From: Cyanobacteriota bacterium
GTDB lineage: Bacteria; Cyanobacteriota; Cyanobacteriia; Cyanobacteriales; Microcoleaceae
Assembly: GCA_025362325.1 (NCBI GenBank)
Contig: JANYGO010000141.1
Location: 1 to 55,589, forward strand
Length of the DNA: 55,589 bases
Reading direction: 5' to 3'
This document shows positions 43,119 to 52,044 of the stretch, in pieces; positions within the stretch are counted from its first letter, which is position 1, and each line of letters starts with the position of its first letter. The notes under the pieces were generated by a model. That model saw only the letters and a program-made list of their open reading frames with translations. It made no database searches and was not told the DNA's origin. Both the position numbers and the translations under genes were made by a program.

Positions 43119-43814
43119 ATGACGGCAACAATTCCCACAAAAACCTCATCAGAAATCATCTACCCGGACAGCGACGGCAAACCCATGTCAGACAACACCA
43201 AACAGTTTGAACTAATTGTCACCATTCAAGGCGGAATAGATGCCCTATACAAAGACAACGAAAATGTCTTTGTAGCAGGTGACTTGCTGTGGTATCCAGT
43301 CGAAGGAGACAACAAAACTCGCCAAGCACCTGATACAATGGTAGTGTTTGGCAGACAGAAAGGTTACAGAGGTTCTTACAAACAGTGGGTTGAAGATAAT
43401 ATCCCTCCGCAAGTTGTCTTTGAAATCCTTTCCCCAGGCAATCGCTTCGGAGAAATGCTGAAAAAATTGAGATTTTATGAGCAGTATGGAGTCGAAGAAT
43501 ACTATCTCTATGACCCGGATCATAATGAACTAACTGGTTGGCTGCGATCGCAGGAAAAACTTAATGATATTGAATCAATGGAGGGTTGGGTTAGTCCGCG
43601 TTTGGAGATACGCTTTGAAACTGCATCGGGGGATTTAGAAATTTATCAGCCTGATGGACAGAAGTTTTTGTCTTATGTCGAGTTGTCAAGTCAAATGGAA
43701 TCAGCACAGCGACAAATGGAACTAGCACAGCAACAAATCGAATTAGCACAGCAAAAAGCCGATCGCCTTTCCGAGAAATTGCGAGAAATGGGCATCAATC
43801 CCGACGAAATTTGA
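43119..43814 (+). CDS. Uma2-family (DUF820) PD-(D/E)XK protein
   Basis: 231 residues. Core marks: DNTKQFELIVTIQGGIDALY, VFVAGDLLWYPVEGDNKTRQ, APDTMVVFG, PPQVVFEILSPGNRFGEMLK, FYEQYGVEEYYLYDPDHNEL. Asp in APDTM, Glu in VFEILSP and the basic residue after it form the nuclease-like site. A C-terminal coiled coil has four heptads (Met-Glu-Leu-Ala-Gln-Gln-Gln type) and ends LREMGINPDEI, the usual Uma2 tail. Distinct in sequence from the Uma2 protein at 37753. Confidence 0.85.
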   Translation: MTATIPTKTSSEIIYPDSDGKPMSDNTKQFELIVTIQGGIDALYKDNENVFVAGDLLWYPVEGDNKTRQAPDTMVVFGRQKGYRGSYKQWVEDNIPPQVVFEILSPGNRFGEMLKKLRFYEQYGVEEYYLYDPDHNELTGWLRSQEKLNDIESMEGWVSPRLEIRFETASGDLEIYQPDGQKFLSYVELSSQMESAQRQMELAQQQIELAQQKADRLSEKLREMGINPDEI

Positions 43815-43897
43815 ACCAATAAAACCGGGCGGTTGCAACCGCTTTCTTATGGCAACCGTCCGTTTTAGGAAACGTTGTTATATTATTAACCAAATTT

Positions 43898-44083
43898 GTA
43901 GGGGCGGGTTCACCAACAATTTACGGTAAAAATGAATAATATCATAAACCCGCCCCCACCCACCAACAATAAAAATGTACGGTTAATTTCTTGGTAAAAT
44001 GTTCATGCAAATAAGGGCGGGGATGGGGCGGGTTTATGAGATTGTTTGTCTGTTTCATAGATGGTTGGTGAACCCGCCCCTAC
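43898..44083. repeat. 186-bp MITE-like element with perfect 20-bp terminal inverted repeats (class D)
   Basis: Ends gtaggggcgggttcaccaac and its exact inverse gttggtgaacccgcccctac. A second inverted pair lies inside (tcataaacccgccccc near 43943 and ggggcgggtttatga near 44026). No coding sequence. The end resembles that of the 66-bp array at 32511. Confidence 0.9.
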
Positions 44084-44204
44084 AAGATTTTGGAATTGGT
44101 TGTGAAGCTATATCTTCGTGTCTGTAGACGCGATTTCAATCGCCATAATTTCTATTTTCAATCCTCAGACAACCTATAATGACTTGACATATCAGCAACC
44201 AGCC

Positions 44205-45545
44205 ATGCAAAATCCCCGCCAAATAGCCTTCCTCGCACTCCGCGAAGTCCACCGCCGAGGCGCATTCGCAGACGCAGCCCTCGATCGCACTTTCCGCAAC
44301 TCCCAACTCAGCGACCTCGATCGCCGTTTAGTCACAGAATTAGTGTACGGTAGCGTCAGGAGAATGCGATCGATCGACTTCATCATCGACAAACTAGCCA
44401 CAAAAAAATCCTCCCAACAACCGCCAGACCTCCGCACCATCCTACATTTAGGCCTATATCAACTCCAATATCTCAACAATATTCCCCCCTCAGCCGCCGT
44501 CAACACCACCGTTCAACTAGCAAAAGAAAATGGCTTTGCAGGACTCAGCAGTTTTGTCAACGGTTTGCTGCGACAATACATCCGTTTAACAGAAACCGAC
44601 TTAAACCCATTAACAATTACCAAGTATAAATCATCAGTCGAACGCCTCGGAATTCTGCACAGCTTCCCCGACTGGCTAGTAGAATTGTGGATCGAACAAA
44701 TAGGCGAAACCGAAACCGAACAACTCTGCGAATGGTTCAACCAATCACCCACAATTCACCTCAGAATCAATCCCTTAAAAAGCTCGATCGCCCAAATCGA
44801 GACCGCCTTCACAGCCCAGAACATCTCCACCAGCAGAATCCCCCATTTACCCCAAGCATTAAGACTAAATGGTAGCACCGGCGCAATTCAAAACCTTCCC
44901 GGATATAGCGAAGGTTGGTGGACAATCCAAGACAGCAGCGCTCAATTAGTCACCCATTTACTCGATCCACAGCCAGGGGAAATCATCATCGATGCCTGCG
45001 CCGCACCCGGAGGAAAAACCACCCACAGCGCTGAATTAATGCAGGATACAGGCACTATTTACGCCTGCGACAAAACCGCTAGCAGACTTAAAAAACTTAC
45101 TGAAAATGCCGATCGACTCCAGATGAAATCCATTAAAATTCATACCGGAGACAGCCGCCACTTCCCAGAATTTATCAACCTAGCAGACAGAGTATTATTA
45201 GACGCACCTTGTTCCGGCCTCGGAACCCTCCACCGCCGCGCTGACGCCCGCTGGCGACACACACCCGAAAACATTCAACAACAATCGCAACTGCAATCGG
45301 AATTGCTAGCAAATGCAGCGACATTTGTCAAGTCCGGCGGCGTCTTAGTTTACGCAACTTGCACGATTCATCCCTTGGAAAATGAACAGGTTGTGCGATC
45401 GTTCTTAGATAGCAATCCTGACTGGCAAATCGAACAGCCAACTATTGATTTACCCGTCCAGCCATCACCCGAAGGATGGGTGAAAGTTTGGCCACACAAG
45501 CATCAAATGGATGGCTTTTTTATGGTGCGGCTGAAACGAGATTAA
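44205..45545 (+). CDS. rsmB: 16S rRNA (cytosine(967)-C(5))-methyltransferase
   Basis: 446 residues from ATG 44205. A GTG/ATG at 44118 would add 29 residues encoded by a class A repeat and is rejected. An NusB-like RNA-binding domain comes first (FLALREVHRRGAFADAALDR, ELVYGSVRRMRSIDFIID, PSAAVNTTVQLAKE). The SAM-dependent domain follows: IIDACAAPGGKTTHSAELM (motif I), LLDAPCSGLGTLHRRADARW with Cys336, and VYATCTIHPLENEQVV with catalytic Cys386. It methylates C967 of 16S rRNA. It converges with the PBP gene over an 82-base gap holding a class A half-repeat. Confidence 0.95.
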   Translation: MQNPRQIAFLALREVHRRGAFADAALDRTFRNSQLSDLDRRLVTELVYGSVRRMRSIDFIIDKLATKKSSQQPPDLRTILHLGLYQLQYLNNIPPSAAVNTTVQLAKENGFAGLSSFVNGLLRQYIRLTETDLNPLTITKYKSSVERLGILHSFPDWLVELWIEQIGETETEQLCEWFNQSPTIHLRINPLKSSIAQIETAFTAQNISTSRIPHLPQALRLNGSTGAIQNLPGYSEGWWTIQDSSAQLVTHLLDPQPGEIIIDACAAPGGKTTHSAELMQDTGTIYACDKTASRLKKLTENADRLQMKSIKIHTGDSRHFPEFINLADRVLLDAPCSGLGTLHRRADARWRHTPENIQQQSQLQSELLANAATFVKSGGVLVYATCTIHPLENEQVVRSFLDSNPDWQIEQPTIDLPVQPSPEGWVKVWPHKHQMDGFFMVRLKRD

Positions 45546-45627
45546 GAAAAATTCAACCCGCTCTCGTCGCGTGAGTGTTTGTATAGACGCGGTTTCAACC
45601 GCCGTCTTCTTTAAGAGTTTAATATCT

Positions 45628-48147
45628 CTAATCTTGATGAGCTGGTTCTTGATAAGCCGGTTCTTGCCAATCGCGGCGCCTGGGCTCGGGATTGGGATTG
45701 TAAGGTACGATCGCACCATCGTCATTCACAATCATCCCTCGAATAATCTCCTTCGGCTCCACGGGTTTCGCCTTAATACTGCCTTTGCGGCCCTCCAACT
45801 CAGGTAACTTGGGAAACTCCTGAACCGGCATTCCCTTCACAGCTTGACTCATAAAATCGCGCCAATTGTAAGCAGCAGTACCGCTAGTTCCCCCCGTCGG
45901 ATAATTGTCATCATTCCCCAGCCAAACGCCAGTCACCACCTGTGGAATGTAACCGATAAACCACAAATCTCGCACCTTTTCCGAAGTGCCAGTTTTGCCA
46001 GCCACAGCGCGATCGGCTAAAGAAGCAGGCCCGCCCGTACCACCAGTCACCACACCCTCCAACATCCAAGTAGTAATCGCAGCACTATCCTTATCCAAAA
46101 CCCGCTTCGGTTTAAAATCAGCCTTATAAATCACATCTCCCCGCTGATTAATTACCTTAGTAATGCCGTGGGCTTCAATAAAATTACCTTCCGACGCTAA
46201 AGTACCGTAAGCATTAGTTAATTCCAGCAAATTCACCTCGGACGATCCCAACGCCAGGGAATAAATCGGACTTAATTTAGACTTGATTCCCATATCGTGG
46301 GCTAATTTGATCGCGGGTTCAAACCCGACATCCATCAATACCCTGACAGCCACCACATTCACTGAACTCCTCAAAGCGTCAGAGATCGATCGCCAACCAC
46401 TAAACTTTTTCCCGTAATTATTCGGTTGATAGCCATCGATAATAATTGGCGCATCTTCATAGCTGTCGTAGGGCGAAAAACCCGCCCCCATAGCCGCCGC
46501 ATAAACCAACCCCTTAAACGTCGATCCGGGCTGCCGCAAAGCCTGCGTAGCGCGATTAAACTGACTTTCCTTAAAATTTCCGCCGCCGACGAGCGCCTTA
46601 ACTTCCCCAGTTTTTGTTTCCATAGAAACTAAAGCCGCCTGTTCAAAACCCTGACGGCGGCCATCAACCTCGATCGCATCTTTAACCACCTGTTCCGCTA
46701 TTTTCTGCCACTTCAAATCCACCGTCGTCTCGACAGTCAAGCCGCCGGATTCCAAAGCATCTTTAGAAACATAGCGCGGCAATTCCTTCCGAATGTAACT
46801 AGCAAAATAAGGCGCGACGACTTTAAACCGCTTCGGCGGACTTTGTTTCACCTTGATAGGTTCCGCCATCGCCTCCTTCGCCTGGGCCTCTGTAATTACC
46901 TTCGCTTCCTGCATTTGTTGCAGCACAGTATTGCGGCGTTGTTTAGCAAGATTCGGATTGACCAAAGGCGAATATTCGCTCGGTGCCGGCGGCAAACCCG
47001 CCAAAGTTGCCATCTCTGCCAAACTTAATTTCTCGACTGGTTTGCTAAAGAAAACCCAAGCCGCATCCGCCACCCCGTAAGCATCCGAACCTAAATAAAC
47101 CAGATTTAAATACCGTTCTAAAACTTGGTCTTTACTCAACTCCCGCTCAATTTTCTGAGCTAACAAAGCCTCCCGAACCTTGCGCCTAATACTTCTTTCC
47201 TGATTGAGAAAAACCACGCGAGCCAATTGTTGCGTAATCGTACTGCCGCCCTGCACCAAATCTCTCGCTATCAAATTAGAACCGATCGATCGCACAATAC
47301 CTTGATAATCCACGCCGCGATGTTCGTAAAAACGGCGGTCTTCTATGGAAATAAAAGCTTTAGCCAACAAATCGGGAATTTCTTTAAGTTTCAGCTTGTC
47401 CCTAGTTGCTGGCCCCGACTGCAACAAAATCGTATTGTCTGCCGCCTTAATTGTCAGCGTTCCATCGCGGTTAAAAGCCGACAAATCGTTAACATCCGGC
47501 AAACCTTTGTCTAAAGTGTGTAAAATCCACAAACCGTAGATTAAAGCGCCGCCCCCAATACTGACAACACCTAAACCTATCCAAAATCTAGGGCGGCGGG
47601 AGATCCGTTTTTTAGTCTTGGTTGGCGGTGCGCTTATTTCGTCCTCGGCGTTAATTTCCGGCGGTGCGCTAATTTCCTGTACTTCCGTATGGAACTGCAA
47701 TTGGGTGTTCTGCGGTGCCCTATTTTCCGGCAATTCGCTACTATCCGAACTCTCCAATTTTTTCGGTAATTCAGCCCCTTGCACCCTCAATCCCGGCCGC
47801 AGCAATCCTTTTCCTTTTGCTTGCAAGCTGGTAATTTGAGGTTCAATTTCCAACCAAGCGATTAAGCGTTTCAACCCTTCCCAATCGCGCTTGACTATGG
47901 GATATTCATCATGTTCTGAGTCGGAATATTCTGGAGGTTCCGCATCTTCTGATACCACATACTCCGATCGCTCACCCCTTGTCTGTGCAGACAATTGAGG
48001 CGGGGATTGCGGCGAGTTTAGCCCGGTGCTATTGGCAGCATTTGGCGATTCTCGATCGGAATTATCGCCTACTCCCTTAGTGACTTTGCTCAATTTATCC
48101 TTGATATTTGAGAAAAATTCTGACACGTTCAGACCTTCAAACCTCAT
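45628..48147 (-). CDS. Class A penicillin-binding protein (transglycosylase/transpeptidase, PBP1-type)
   Basis: 839 residues from ATG 48147 (a TTG one codon before also opens the frame). Residues 1-185 are a disordered cytoplasmic head, then a membrane helix (FWIGLGVVSIGGGALIYGLW). The GT51 transglycosylase follows: ISIEDRRFYEHRGVDYQGIV with the catalytic Glu, and LVQGGSTITQQLARVVFLNQ. The transpeptidase has STFK (Ser542), SSVN and KTGT (VAGKTGTSEKVRD). It polymerises and crosslinks peptidoglycan at the outer face of the membrane. The head contains Pro/Glu-rich duplicated phrases (IQEISAPPEIN / DEISAPPTK). Confidence 0.95.
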   Translation of the reverse strand: MRFEGLNVSEFFSNIKDKLSKVTKGVGDNSDRESPNAANSTGLNSPQSPPQLSAQTRGERSEYVVSEDAEPPEYSDSEHDEYPIVKRDWEGLKRLIAWLEIEPQITSLQAKGKGLLRPGLRVQGAELPKKLESSDSSELPENRAPQNTQLQFHTEVQEISAPPEINAEDEISAPPTKTKKRISRRPRFWIGLGVVSIGGGALIYGLWILHTLDKGLPDVNDLSAFNRDGTLTIKAADNTILLQSGPATRDKLKLKEIPDLLAKAFISIEDRRFYEHRGVDYQGIVRSIGSNLIARDLVQGGSTITQQLARVVFLNQERSIRRKVREALLAQKIERELSKDQVLERYLNLVYLGSDAYGVADAAWVFFSKPVEKLSLAEMATLAGLPPAPSEYSPLVNPNLAKQRRNTVLQQMQEAKVITEAQAKEAMAEPIKVKQSPPKRFKVVAPYFASYIRKELPRYVSKDALESGGLTVETTVDLKWQKIAEQVVKDAIEVDGRRQGFEQAALVSMETKTGEVKALVGGGNFKESQFNRATQALRQPGSTFKGLVYAAAMGAGFSPYDSYEDAPIIIDGYQPNNYGKKFSGWRSISDALRSSVNVVAVRVLMDVGFEPAIKLAHDMGIKSKLSPIYSLALGSSEVNLLELTNAYGTLASEGNFIEAHGITKVINQRGDVIYKADFKPKRVLDKDSAAITTWMLEGVVTGGTGGPASLADRAVAGKTGTSEKVRDLWFIGYIPQVVTGVWLGNDDNYPTGGTSGTAAYNWRDFMSQAVKGMPVQEFPKLPELEGRKGSIKAKPVEPKEIIRGMIVNDDGAIVPYNPNPEPRRRDWQEPAYQEPAHQD

Positions 48148-48304
48148 CAATTTAAATTAAAAATTAAAAATTAAAAAGGCGAGCCTCCTTCAATTTTTAA
48201 TTTTTAACTTGACATCTTTTCTTCAAGAACACTGTGCAGAGTCTTGAGTTATTTATTTTGAGTTAAAAACTATTTAACTGAAAATTCACAACTCAAAATT
48301 CTTT

Positions 48305-49315
48305 TTAACCAGCATGGCCTAGTGCCAAACCCGCTACCAGCATACCCAACACCAGGAAAGGCTGAGCACTTGCCTGATATTTAACATCATTTTCCAGAGG
48401 ATTGCGCAAAAAGTACATATCCTGAAAAGTGATTTGGGGAACTATCAGCAGCAAGAGAATGACAGCGTAAAGGTTTTGGTGAATGCTGATCAGGTAGACT
48501 GCAATCCCTGCTTGAAATATGTCGATCATCAACACGCAAATCCAAGCTGCGGTGTCGATGCCAAACATGACTGGCAAAGATTTTAACCCTAATTGACGAT
48601 CGCCCTCAACACTTTTGAAATCATTAACGATCGCAATCCCCAGCCCTGCCAAACTGTAAAACAGGGTAAGAATCATAATCGTAGCATCCAGCTTGCCAAA
48701 CAAAGCTTGACCTGCCCACCAAGGCAGGGCAATGTAACTAGCACCCAGGGCATAATTTCCCAACCACCCATTCTGCTTGAGTTTCAGCGGTGGCGCGGAG
48801 TAGATGTAAGCCAAGAATGCGCCGCCGAGAGTCAAAACAGTCATGATCGGGAATTCGTGACCCGCCCACAAGTCTAGAGCATAGGCTACGGCAATCCCTG
48901 CGGCTAATAATACCAAAATTTGCGTTACTACTTGCGGAATCGAGATGATACCGGAAGGAATCGGACGATAGGGCTCGTTAATGGCGTCGATGTCGCGATC
49001 GTAAAAATCGTTCAAAGTTTGAGTGTAGCCGGCAAGCAAAGGCCCTGACATCAACATACAAGCTGCGGCGATCGAGAAATTCTCTAAATTCCAAACATAG
49101 TTTCCCGAAGATGCGGCCCCGCACACCACGCCCCACATCAGGGGAATCCAGGTAATCGGTTTCATCAGTTGCAAGCGAATCTTCCAGATAGAAGTTTCCC
49201 CGCTAGCGGCGCCTTTCATTCCCAACAGTTGCCTAGTTTTGGCGCTGCGGCTTTCGGTAGCAGCGCTTGGGAATGCGGGTTCCGGGGAGATTTTGGATGG
49301 AGGAGAGTCAGACAT
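48305..49315 (-). CDS. chlG: Chlorophyll synthase (ChlG)
   Basis: 336 residues, UbiA prenyltransferase family with about 8-9 membrane helices. It esterifies chlorophyllide a with phytyl/geranylgeranyl diphosphate in the thylakoid. Marks: LMKPITWIPLMWGVVCGAAS, the first Asp-rich motif TLNDFYDRDIDAINEPYRPI, YSAPPLKLKQNGWLGNYALG, the second motif IVNDFKSVEGDRQLGLKSLP, and the C-terminal VKYQASAQPFLVLGM. The N-terminal 45 residues are polar and variable. A good sigma70-type promoter lies upstream. Confidence 0.97.
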   Translation of the reverse strand: MSDSPPSKISPEPAFPSAATESRSAKTRQLLGMKGAASGETSIWKIRLQLMKPITWIPLMWGVVCGAASSGNYVWNLENFSIAAACMLMSGPLLAGYTQTLNDFYDRDIDAINEPYRPIPSGIISIPQVVTQILVLLAAGIAVAYALDLWAGHEFPIMTVLTLGGAFLAYIYSAPPLKLKQNGWLGNYALGASYIALPWWAGQALFGKLDATIMILTLFYSLAGLGIAIVNDFKSVEGDRQLGLKSLPVMFGIDTAAWICVLMIDIFQAGIAVYLISIHQNLYAVILLLLIVPQITFQDMYFLRNPLENDVKYQASAQPFLVLGMLVAGLALGHAG

Positions 49316-49466
49316 AATTTGATGTTAGTGGTACTGCTACTATTGTGTCGTTTGGGATTTCAATAATTCTGACAGTATACAACTGATATTTAAGGCATAG
49401 TCTTAAAAACCTATCCCCGAATTAAAGTTAATACTAGGGAAAAGTATAGGTTTTACCAAAACATTT

Positions 49467-49495
49467 TAATATCATTATTTTGTGTAAATGTCAAG
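49467..49495 (-). promoter_or_regulatory. Predicted sigma70-type promoter of chlG
   Basis: On the minus strand TTGACA (49495-49490), a 17-base spacer and TATTAA (49472-49467) fit the -35/-10 consensus. Transcription would start about 145 bases before the chlG ATG. The remainder of the 292-base spacer has no gene. Confidence 0.5.
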
Positions 49496-49607
49496 AGTAT
49501 AAATATTTTTTTCATAATTTCGCGCTTGCCAGCCTGGTGGGGGAGATTTTTGGCAGCGGGTGCATTTAATCTAAATTACCAGGATGCTACCCGTGCTTTT
49601 TGCCATA

Positions 49608-50090
49608 CTACCCTTCAATCATCTCATTAGGCAAAAACTCTGGCAAAAAGTTAGAATCTAGAACCTCGACAGCAGAGTAGATACATAATTGCGGAAACGT
49701 GTCTACAGACAATCCTGTTTCAGCACTTGCTTGTTCTACTGCATCCGCATAACATTCAACTAATACTTCTTCAAGATATGGTTTTAGACTGGGGGAATCT
49801 TTTAGGGTTTTGCGAATGCGTCTGCGATCTTCAACAATGCTGCCTTTCCAACTACCGATTCTTCGCTCCGGTTGAAATTGCCACTTCAGCAAGTGCAGGA
49901 TAATTACCACAAGATTACTTTGTAAACTCCTGCATTCACTTCGCCCCATGTCTTCTATTTCTGCAATCAAGTTTTCCCAATCGATGTTTGAGTAGTCGCG
50001 ATCACGCAACTTTTCCACAGTGGTTTCAATCCATCTGAGATAATCAGTATCATACAATTTTTGTCGGTCAACTTCTAATTTTGTTGTCAT
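49608..50090 (-). CDS. DUF29 family protein
   Basis: 160 residues from ATG 50090, the usual DUF29 beginning (LEVDRQKLYDTDYLRWIETT); a longer frame to 50198 adds 36 unrelated residues. Family marks: NIDWENLIAEIEDMGRSECR, LVVIILHLLKWQFQPERRIG SW (split), RRRIRKTLKDSPSLKPYLEE and the final FLPEFLP. Mostly helical and soluble. DUF29 is highly expanded in cyanobacteria and has no established role. Confidence 0.85.
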   Translation of the reverse strand: MTTKLEVDRQKLYDTDYLRWIETTVEKLRDRDYSNIDWENLIAEIEDMGRSECRSLQSNLVVIILHLLKWQFQPERRIGSWKGSIVEDRRRIRKTLKDSPSLKPYLEEVLVECYADAVEQASAETGLSVDTFPQLCIYSAVEVLDSNFLPEFLPNEMIEG

Positions 50091-50218
50091 AAGCTGTTCG
50101 TGCAAAGCTGGTGTGCATCTAACTCTAACAATCCTGTTTTGGGAAACCATGAGTAGGGTGGCTTTGAGCAGCGCCCAAAATATACAATTTAAATCCACAA
50201 CAGCTTAACAACTGCCAA

Positions 50219-50923
50219 TTAACAAATATGGCGGTATGAATCAAAAGGCAATCCCGTCCGCCGCTTGACATCAACAACTGATTTGTATGCGCCTTTGATC
50301 TGCCTTTCTCTAACTATTGTTTCAGCAACAACCCGATCTAAACCGCTTTGGATCAACTCTTCCGGCGAAAGAATATTTAACCGTTTCCAAGTAAACTGGG
50401 ATTCTTTTTGATAATTGTAGCTAAAGCAAATCATCGGGGCGATGCGTCTGACGTGACTTTCGGGAACTCCGGCGATTTCCGATAATTCTTCGGCGTGGGT
50501 AAAAAGGTAGCCTTCGTTTTGCAAAGATTCAATATCGTTAGCGTAGACGATCGGCAAACCCAAGATTCTGACCATATCGTCTTTGGTACACTCGTTAATA
50601 TCTATTTTGCCGCGCAGGTTGGCTAGTTCTTCGGCATTTGTCGCAGTTGCAGGAACCAGTAAGCCTCGGGGTGCGGTTTTGATCAGATAACGCTTTTTCA
50701 AAGAAAAGGCAGTGACAATTTGAGCGATCCAAACGAGGGTGCCCAAATTAGTTGAAGAAGATAGCGCTAGTGCTGCTAAAGTAATCCCAACACCCCATCC
50801 CATCCAACTGCGAATATTTGTTTTTTGGCCTGCATAGGCGATCGCCAATCCGCCGAAATACGGAATAAAAGAATACCACACCCAGTTGGGAGTTTGACGC
50901 AGCCAGTATAACTCTTGAGACAC
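50219..50923 (-). CDS. Membrane protein with helix-hairpin-helix repeats
   Basis: 234 residues, GTG start. Two to three membrane helices occupy the first ~80 residues (FIPYFGGLAIAYAGQ, GWGVGITLAALALSS). The C-terminal part contains two HhH-type units: KIDINECTKDDMVRILGLPI with HAEELSEIAGVPESHVRRIA, and LNILSPEELIQSGLDRVVAE with YKSVVDVKRRTGLPFDSYRH. Such ComEA-like motifs bind DNA non-specifically or act as protein modules. A membrane-attached DNA-binding role is possible but unproven. Confidence 0.7.
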   Translation of the reverse strand: MSQELYWLRQTPNWVWYSFIPYFGGLAIAYAGQKTNIRSWMGWGVGITLAALALSSSTNLGTLVWIAQIVTAFSLKKRYLIKTAPRGLLVPATATNAEELANLRGKIDINECTKDDMVRILGLPIVYANDIESLQNEGYLFTHAEELSEIAGVPESHVRRIAPMICFSYNYQKESQFTWKRLNILSPEELIQSGLDRVVAETIVRERQIKGAYKSVVDVKRRTGLPFDSYRHIC

Positions 50924-51153
50924 TTTAGTTCTATCCTCAATCGACTTTTATTTGACTCTTATTTAAATCCCACCCTTTTCATACATGACTTATGTAAAAA
51001 GTGGTTTGACACGCTACTCATAGGGGTAAGGTACTTGTGGGCGAACTCTACGACATATAAGAATTTGTGTGTAAATCCTGTCAAGCGTGGATTCCCTTCT
51101 TCCTTCTTCCTGATGACTATTGACTAAGGACTAATGACTAATGACTTCAAAAC

Positions 51154-51501
51154 TTACAATTCCCGCAGTAGTTTTTGGCGTTTTTCTTCATATTCTTCGG
51201 CGGTAATTGCGCCCATATCGTAAAGTCCTTTCAATTCTGCGATCGCCCCAGTCACATCTTTTGCGCCTCTGAGGGCATACCCAGACGGCAACATTCCGCC
51301 ATTGTACTGTACCTGAAAAGCTTGATCCGACATCAGCAGCAGGCCGACAAAATCGAAAAATGCGATCAGTGACGGAATTAATGTCCACGAAAAGAGCAAA
51401 TAGAATACTCCTGCTAAGTTGTTACCCAAATAAAATTTGTGACCTCCGAAACCTCCGATAAAGAAAGCTAACACAACTGCTACGGTTTTATCTTTTACCA
51501 T
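51154..51501 (-). CDS. TM2 domain protein with SHOCT-like tail
   Basis: 115 residues. The TM2 domain is clear: VAVVLAFFIGGFGGHKFYLG then AGVFYLLFSWTLIPSLIAFF and DFVGLLLMSD, two membrane helices joined by a Gly-rich turn. The C-terminal 30 residues (IAELKGLYDMGAITAEEYEE then KRQKLLREL) are a SHOCT-type short helical module. Function is unknown. GGGGAAAC precedes the ATG. Confidence 0.85.
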   Translation of the reverse strand: MVKDKTVAVVLAFFIGGFGGHKFYLGNNLAGVFYLLFSWTLIPSLIAFFDFVGLLLMSDQAFQVQYNGGMLPSGYALRGAKDVTGAIAELKGLYDMGAITAEEYEEKRQKLLREL

Positions 51502-51589
51502 TTTTTTGTTTCCCCAGTTTTTTTTTTACTTTAACTTGTGCGATCGACCTTTAACGATCGAACTCAGTAATCTTATGACTAATTTTTAC

Positions 51590-51802
51590 TCATTTATGTG
51601 GGTTTTTGCGAAACTTAGACATCGCAAAATACAGCAGAACTATACCGGCTTGAGCCTGTAGAATCACCGAGTAGCCTCTCAAGAAATAATTGAGTTCGCT
51701 ACCGGAATTGACAGAAAATATTAAAATGCCTAGGGCTGCGTAGGGTGCCAAACGCATCCAACTCGGCGTTCCCTCTAACTTGCGACTGTTGAAATTGCTC
51801 AT
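51590..51802 (-). CDS. Small conserved membrane protein, 70 aa
   Basis: Two membrane helices (LAPYAALGILIFSVNSG; YSVILQAQAGIVLLYFAMSK) separated by a polar turn, with a basic C-terminal end (RKNPHK). The N-terminus MSNFNSRKLEGTPSWMR is polar. Not recognised. It lies 88 bases upstream of the TM2 gene on the same strand, so the two may be cotranscribed. Confidence 0.6.
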   Translation of the reverse strand: MSNFNSRKLEGTPSWMRLAPYAALGILIFSVNSGSELNYFLRGYSVILQAQAGIVLLYFAMSKFRKNPHK

Positions 51803-52044
51803 CGGGTGGAAACCTCATCCTCACTTAAATTTAACGTAAAAATTAGCCGGATTGTCAAGTTCGCTTGGGTGCGATCGCCCGCGCCAGTGTTTCATCCATC
51901 AGCGGACAAGATATTACTTCTATCTTAAAGCAAGTTTTTCCGTTAAAGTTCTCAACGGGCGATCGCCAAATTTAACCTCAGCAGGCAGTGCCGGTAGATG
52001 TCACCAAAACCCGGTTAATTCACAATTATTAACAACCGCCCGCA

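Noticed and set aside
44118-44204. Upstream extension of rsmB by 29 codons
   Set aside because: The sequence is a class A repeat and spacer; the family N-terminus begins at ATG 44205.
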